64,000 bases of DNA from contig JACVTC010000213.1 of assembly GCA_016946835.1 (NCBI GenBank), positions 62,001-126,000 of the forward strand, read 5' to 3'. The position numbers and the translations under genes are program-made. The notes beneath the pieces are model-generated. The model saw only the letters and a program-made list of their open reading frames with translations. It did not search any database and was not told the DNA's origin. The DNA comes from Neocallimastix lanati (nom. inval.). Taxonomy: Eukaryota; Neocallimastigomycota; Neocallimastigomycetes; Neocallimastigales; Neocallimastigaceae. Positions 58,141 through 64,000 of this stretch are shown here, in pieces (the stretch's first letter is position 1; each line of letters begins with the position of its first letter).

Positions 58141-59075
58141 TGTAATAATTCTATTAAATAAATTAATAAATTTAAATAATAGAATTATTAACTACAATTT
58201 AATAATTAAATAATATTATTAAATTGAGAATTTAAATATACTTATTTAAAAGAGTTTATTACAACAAAGTAGTAAGGCAGTACACGTAAAGTTGGTTCAA
58301 ATTAAAATTGTTTTATTATAAATATATAATATGTTTTATTAATAATTAAAAATACTTTATTTTATAATTTTAAAAGATAAAATATAATTTAGTAATGAAA
58401 AAGTTATAATGTGTTTAATTTTATAATTTTGAATTACTATTACTACAGTTTGTTATAATAATAACTCTTGATTTCTCAAAGAGAACTCGAGAGTTTCTAT
58501 TTATACTTTTAAATTTTAATAAATTTTTTTCTAATCTTAACAAATTAATTGTTTAGGAAAAGATTAGAAGAAAAACCTAAACAAGAATTCGAACGATAAT
58601 CTATACATATATTTTAAGTAAAACCGATTGGTAAAATCGGGAAAAACTTTAAAATATCGATTGTCTAATATTAAGTACACTAGAAATAGATAAAATAAAA
58701 GAAAATATAATAAAAATGATTTAAATGAATTATTTAAATATTATTGTTACTAATTAAATAAAATAATGATTTCACAAAAATATAATTAAACATTTACAAA
58801 AATTACTAAAACAGGATTAATTTTAAATTAATATTAATATAATGACAATATTATATGTTAAAATTAAATGAATAAATAAATAAATTACTAATATAATCAA
58901 TGGATGTAATAATTATAATTAAATAAATACTTATAATTATATTTAATGAATATATATAATAATTTAAATAAATTATCTAATATTAATTTAATGAATGTAA
59001 TATATAATAATTAGATATTTATTATGAACTAAGAAATAATAATTATTTCAAAGGAAATAATTATAATTTTTTACA
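58141..59075 (-). mobile_element. Solo LTR2 with TSD
   Basis: Begins TGTAATAATTCTATT and ends TAATTTTTTACA. The pentanucleotide ttggt is at 58136-58140 and 59076-59080, a perfect TSD. Includes the ctcttgatttctc/gagaactcgagag hairpin at 58467-58495. It split the sequence next to the LTR1 fragment. Confidence 0.88.
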
Positions 59076-59080
59076 TTGGT

Positions 59081-60037
59081 AGACTCGGGGTGAGACTCAA
59101 TTATTTTAAAAAACAAGCAGGGGGAATGGGAATTACCCTTTATTGATTTAAAATAAAATAATATTTCTTTTTAATAAAATTTATTTAGTATTTATTAATA
59201 TTTAATATTTAATAGAATTTACATATTTATTTTTTTTAAAGAATTTTTATAATATTTATATTTTTTTGTAAATTTAAAGTGTAATTACTTGTTTATAATT
59301 TAAAAAATTTTATAGAATTATTGAATTAATTTTATATCAATAATTCATTTTTGTTTTAATTTTTATAAATATAATAATATTATATTTAAATATAATTTAA
59401 TTAGAAATAATTATAAAATAAATATATAGAAAATAGTTTTTTCTATTTTCTTTGATATTTTTAAGTTAAATAAAAATGTTTTTAAAGATTAATATAATAA
59501 ATTTAATAATCTTTAATTATTTTATATAATTCTTGTAATTATTTTCAAAAATAAAATAAAATTTTATAATATTTAATTAATAATTTTAATAGTAAATTTG
59601 ATAATATTTAAATAATAAATTTTTATAATAATTAATAATTTTTAATAATAATTTTTAATAATAAATTTAATTAATAAATTTAATAATTTTATAATAATAT
59701 TTAATAATTTTAATAATTTTATAATATTAACAGTTTATAATAAATTTTTATAATTATATTTAATTAATAATTTCAATAATTTATAATATCTTAAAAGTAT
59801 ATAATTTTAATATTTACAATAGTATTTTAATATACACATATATTTAATAACATAAAAATAAAGTAATTAATTAAGATTGATTTAAAATTATTTACAAGTT
59901 AAAATTAATTTATATCAAAATAACTTAATTTTTATAATTAGGTTTAGGTTATCAAGAATATAAGAAAGTACAATTTGGTAAAGAATTATTAATAATATTT
60001 TATACAAAATAAAGGTTATTAATTCATTCTTTACCAA
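59081..60037. other. AT-rich DNA with a short complex patch
   Basis: 59081-59140 has a G-rich patch (tagactcggggtgagactc, then gcagggggaatggg) that may be the 3' end of the element whose LTR1 fragment lies at 57870-58131. The rest is A/T sequence with simple TAATAATTTT runs (59560-59720). Confidence 0.45.
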
Positions 60038-60611
60038 TGTAAAAGGTAAGTTTATTATTAACTAAAATTACGAATAATAACTAATTTTAAAGACTAAGAT
60101 AATTTAGCACCTCTCTATTCGAGCTGTTAATAATAAACACTAGAATTAATTATAATTATAATTATTTATCTTTATTACTCTAGAATATAGCGCAGCACTT
60201 TCTAACTCTATTTATTATCAGTTACTGGGCTTACACAGGGTAAATTTATTTATTTAATAATTATATTTATATTTATTAATATTAATATTTATTTTAACAA
60301 TTTACATTAACAGTAACGCTAGTGCGTTACAATTACAAGTTCAGTTATTATTTATATATGTTAATAATTTTACGATTGGCAAATAATTTAATTTAACTTA
60401 TTTTACTAATCAACTAACTAAAAATATATTTAATTAAATATTTAACTATATAATTAATTATAAAAATAAACTATAAAATAATAAAATTTAATGTACGAAA
60501 TTTAAGAAGAGATTTTATTTGATTAGCTGAAATTGCTAACTGTTTAAAGATACGTTACTTAACCAAAGAACTATCATTAGATAGGCTTGAACTTACCATG
60601 TATCTGTTACA
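60038..60611 (-). mobile_element. LTR1, 3' LTR of element C
   Basis: Reverse complement of LTR1: on the plus strand it begins TGTAAAAGGTAAG and ends CATGTATCTGTTACA, 574 bp. It includes the tagaatatagcgcagcact block shared with element A at 42530-42560. The adjoining purine tract reads TTGGGAGAGGCCT in element orientation, just before the LTR. Confidence 0.88.
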
Positions 60612-62086
60612 AGGCCTCTCCCAAGGAGAAAGCTACTAATGGTTGACGACGTTATTAATGAATTGGCTATAACTTAAATCTTGGTATTCTGCATAGTGAG
60701 GATTGTCGTCGATCACGTCGGCGTTTACTCACTTTTGTTTATTATTCTGGTACGTAGCCAGATATTGATACTGTCCTTGGTGCTTCCTAGATCCAAGGAT
60801 GTGAATTATCTTCTGGCTTCCTACAGGAGCCGGTGCTAACGTTTTTGGTAGTTTATAGAATTGTTCCAATTCGTTTACATGGAACACTTGATACATAACC
60901 TGTAATTTTTCTTTTCCTCGTCGACGCCTACTGCCTTGAACGGTCCGTACTTTCGTGTGCTTAGCTTGTAGAAAGGTAAGGTATCGTAATTCTCAGTTCC
61001 GAAGAACTCTAGCAGCTCCTTCCATACTTGGCTTGTAAACTGAACTCCTCTATCAGTTGTAACCACCTTAGGGAATCCGTGCAACCTGTAAATTTCCTTA
61101 AGGAATACATTAGCAGTCTCGTTAGCGTTGAGCACATGTTTAAATTTTATCAAATGTATCATCTTGGTTAATTTGTAGCAGCACACTAAGATACATTCTG
61201 CTCTCTTCGTTTCCCTAACCCTAACCCCTATCCGTTCTTATCCTATGTTTTACTGGCAGATCCGTAATAAAGTCTAATTGTACCTCTTGCCAGGGTAATT
61301 CTGCAACCGAAACTCTTACCGCAGTACCATATTCCTTGTGTCTATCATCTTTCTTGGTAGCGTAGGTTTTGCAAGCTTTCACGTAGCCTGATATATTCTT
61401 TCTCATATTCGGCCTGTAGAAATTCCTAGATAGTAGATTCGAAGTCTTGTCGATTCCTAAGTGACCTGCGTACACCGAGTCATGATTTAATTGAATAATC
61501 GTTTTCCTGAACGTTGTGGGAACGTATATTTGTTCAGGATTTTATTTTATCACTCGAAGACTATCTACTTCTAGCCAATACTTCTTGTTATAATTATTTC
61601 TGGTGTATTCTGCTAAGTCTTTTAATATCTCTTCGGCCATTTTATCCTGTCTGTAGGCCTGCTTAATATCATCCACGAAATTGGTAGCTAAGGCTAAATA
61701 ACTAGCTTCTCCATCTACATCATCAAATCTTACCAATTGATCAGGTTTCAATAGGCTATCTTTATCAAATTCTTTACCCTCAGTTTTCTCTGTTTCAAAT
61801 CTTGAAAGGGCATCAGTTTTGCCATTCTTCTTCCAAGGTCTGTATACTATTTCAAACCAGTACGTGGCGAATAGTTCTTGTCATCTAATTTGCCTAGGAG
61901 TTAATAGTTGTGGTTTTGTAGCGAACAACAGATTTCTGTGGTCACTATAAACAATAATCTTGTGCTTCGCGCCTTGAAGCAAGTGTCGCCATTCTGCAAA
62001 AGAAGTCTTAATGGCTAATAATTCTTTCTCTGTAATCGAGTAGTTCATTTAAGCCTTGCTGAGTGTCTTTGAATAATAATATATAT
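60612..62086 (-). pseudogene. Element C: deleted A-family pol (RNase H, integrase, chromodomain)
   Basis: Minus-strand relic, 5' end cut at about 62087. RNase H end is near 62050-61760 (ITEKELLAIK, YSDHRNLL, then DALSRFETEKTE). The linker at 61751-61542 starts KPDQLVRFDDVDGEAS, keeping the Gln codon that is a stop in element A. The zinc region (61475-61380) reads YAGHLGIDKTSNLLSRNFYRP and KACKTYATKKD; the second Cys is Tyr. Integrase core at 61310-61010 has LDFITDLP and VVTTDRG. An internal deletion then joins ELLEFFGTE directly to NYDTLPFYKLSTRKYGPF (60875-61030), dropping the last catalytic block. The chromodomain continues in broken frames to about 60640. A telomere-like tract lies at 61213-61233. 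Confidence 0.85.
61213..61233. repeat. Interstitial telomere-like repeat in element C pol
   Basis: Reads three CCCTAA-type units then CCTATCC. In element A the homologous site (about 32014-32040) lacks the repeat, so it is an insertion or replacement in this copy. Confidence 0.75.
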
Positions 62087-62551
62087 GTAACGAATACTCT
62101 AATGTAAGAACTACTTTATGAAGTTATTCATAAATTAGTTCTGTTCTACTTCTAAAAAGTAATTGGGAAAAATCTTAATTAACCGATTTTCCAATCTAAT
62201 CTAATGATCGAAAATAAAAGAATAAATAATAAAAGAAATTTCGATCATATAATTTATCCTTATATAAAAAATATAAAATAAAATAGTTTATAAAATACAG
62301 AATACATTATAAAATACATTATAAAATACAGAATACAATACAGAATACATTAGTTATAGTAGAAAAATTAATATATTGTAAATATATTATTTAAAATTAA
62401 ATAAATAAATTTTATTAAACTAATGAATATTTAAAATTAAATTAAATAAATTTAATGAATAAATATTATATGTAATTAAATAAAGTTATAGTTATAATAA
62501 CTTAACTAAGAAAATATAATTATTTGTTAGCAAATAATTATAGATTTTACA
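62087..62551 (-). mobile_element. LTR2 fragment, minus orientation
   Basis: A TGTAACGAATACTC start at 62089 is followed by unrelated bases, then from about 62150 a clear LTR2 match in reverse (aaaagtaattgggaaaaat, then gatcgaaaataaaagaat) ending TAGATTTTACA at 62551. Confidence 0.75.
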
Positions 62552-62552
62552 A

Positions 62553-63461
62553 TGTGATACGGTACGATTAAATAAAAAAAAATTAAACTATTTAAAGAAA
62601 ATATTAAAGTAAAAATTATTATTAACAATTATAAATAAATATTAAAAAAATTAAATATTAAAATATTAGTTATAGAATATTATAAAATTATATGAAATAT
62701 AAATAAATGTATTAAAAAATCATGTATTAATTATATTATTTATTTAATATTGTAAAACTTTTATATAATATTTTAATAATTTAGAAAATTTAAGTTTAAT
62801 ATATTTTATTATTATATTTTTATTATTAAATTTTTTTTTATTAAATTTTATTATTAAATTTTATTATTAAATTTTTATTATTAAATTTTTATTATTAAAT
62901 TTTTATTATTAAATAATTTTTTTTTATTTTTATTTTTAATTCAAACAAATATTTTATTAGTATAAATAAGAACAAAGTAACACAATATTTTAGTTCTCTC
63001 TCTTTTTCTTACGATTTTATTATTATATTATTTTTTTAATATTTTCTAAAAGATAAAATTATAAATTAAATAGTTTAAAATAAATTAATATTTATTAAAT
63101 AGTTTTTCTAAATTTAGTATTCTTAAAGTATTTAGTTAATAATTTTTTGAGTATAGTGCGTAGTAATAAGGTAGTATAATATAAAATTAGCTTAGTAATA
63201 GATTAGTTAGATTAAACATTTTATAGAAATAGCAATAGGTTTAGTGAAATTATTTAGTTAAGATTAGTTTAGTTTAGATTAGAATATTAGTGTAAGTAAT
63301 TTTAATTTAGTTTAGATTATTTTAGATTTGGATAGTTTAGACTAAGATTAGAATAGTTTATTATTTAATTTAAGATTTAGATTTAGAGAATATTATTAAA
63401 AAATTTTTTTATTATTAGAATATATTATTTTATTAATAAAATCTTCAGATCTTGTACCATA
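62553..63461 (+). mobile_element. Element B-type LTR copy
   Basis: In plus orientation it begins TGTGATACGGTACGATTAAA and runs to aatcttcagatcttgtacca, matching the reverse complement of 34401-35271. The final GGGGTGTCA is missing. Internal ATTATTAAATTTTT-type repeats at 62810-62912 are more numerous than in the element B LTR. Confidence 0.8.
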
Positions 63462-63465
63462 TGAG

Positions 63466-64000
63466 TGTAAGAATCTATAATTATTTGCTAACAAATAATT
63501 ATATTTTCTTATTTAAGTTATTATAACTACAACTTTATTTAATTACATATAATATTTATTCATTAAATTTATATAATTTAATTTTAAATATTCATTAATT
63601 TAACAAAATTTATTTAATTAATTTTAAATAATATATTTACAATATATTAATTTCTCTACTATAACTAATGTATTCTGTATTTTATAATGTATTTTGTATT
63701 TTATTAACTATTTAATTTTATATTTTTTATATAAGGATAAATTATATGATCGAAATATCTTTTATTATTTTCTTTTATTTTCGATCATTAGATTAGATTG
63801 GAAAATCGGTTAATTAAAATTTTTCCCAATTACTTTTCAGAAGTAATCGGTTTTACTTTATTAATGCGATGATCGATATGGATAGAATATCGATCGAAAA
63901 CTTATCTAGGTTTTTCTATTTAATCTTTTCCTAGATAAGAAATTTGTTAAGATTAGAAAACCCTTTCTTATTTAACCTTATTTTCATAAAAAAATATAAA
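63466..64000 (+). mobile_element. LTR2 copy cut by the window end
   Basis: Begins TGTAAGAATCTATAATT and follows LTR2 (for example 45821-46353) through the gatcgaaatatc/ttttcgatcatt and tatctagg/cctagata hairpins to the window end. Confidence 0.88.

Noticed and set aside
59939-59955. Telomere-like TTAGGTTTAGGTTA
   Set aside because: It lacks the GGG triplet of the other tracts and may be chance in A/T-rich DNA, though a degenerate tract is possible.

Overview
The window looks like a piece of a very AT-rich eukaryotic nuclear genome, most likely an anaerobic gut chytrid (Neocallimastigomycota). The grounds are non-coding DNA that is almost only A and T, two Asn/Lys/Ile-rich ankyrin-type genes of a kind expanded in those fungi, a FLYWCH/MULE relic, and many Ty3/Gypsy elements, some with chromodomains. 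The taxonomic call is inference; no rRNA, tRNA or single-copy marker gene was seen.

Layout. 1-2580: a clipped Gypsy pol scrap and an ankyrin-type gene on the minus strand. 2580-19400: AT-rich DNA with a FLYWCH/MULE relic (5730-6430) and a graveyard of Gypsy relics, including an inverted pol (7220-10790) split by a solo LTR with perfect target-site duplications (TSDs). 19408-20568: a second ankyrin-type gene, paralogous to the first. 21400-23800: a direct duplication and a gag relic. 26103-42696: a large Gypsy element ('A') with 558-bp LTRs, its integrase split by a nest of later insertions. The best preserved of these is Gypsy element 'B' (34401-40760, minus strand). 42697-46676: LTR fragments and solo LTRs. 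48140-53190: broken non-LTR (LINE-type) retrotransposon pieces joined or bordered by telomere-like TTAGGG/CCCTAA repeats. 53353-57600: a compact, young, non-autonomous Gypsy derivative ('D') with near-identical LTRs, a perfect TSD and one intact 668-codon ORF fusing Gag and protease to the integrase tail and chromodomain. 57870-64000: LTR fragments and a deleted minus-strand copy ('C') of the A family.

Four LTR-like families recur. LTR1 (558-574 bp) belongs to element A. LTR2 (about 0.85-0.96 kb) is hairpin-rich and seen mainly as solo copies with TSDs. LTR3 is a roughly 1.1-1.3 kb repeat with unclear ends. The D LTR (about 610 bp) carries a tRNA-like Pol III box pair. Element B has its own 871-bp LTR.

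Strongest points for follow-up: (1) a canonical -1 frameshift signal at the gag/pol junction of element B, with heptamer and hairpin kept in a diverged relic at 22.8 kb; (2) element D, whose RT, RNase H and integrase core were removed in frame while the ORF stayed open; (3) A-box and B-box Pol III-like motifs inside D LTRs; (4) interstitial telomere-like repeats at the borders of LINE pieces and inside a degenerate Gypsy pol. Only the two ankyrin-type genes look like host genes; nearly everything else is mobile-element DNA at different stages of decay.
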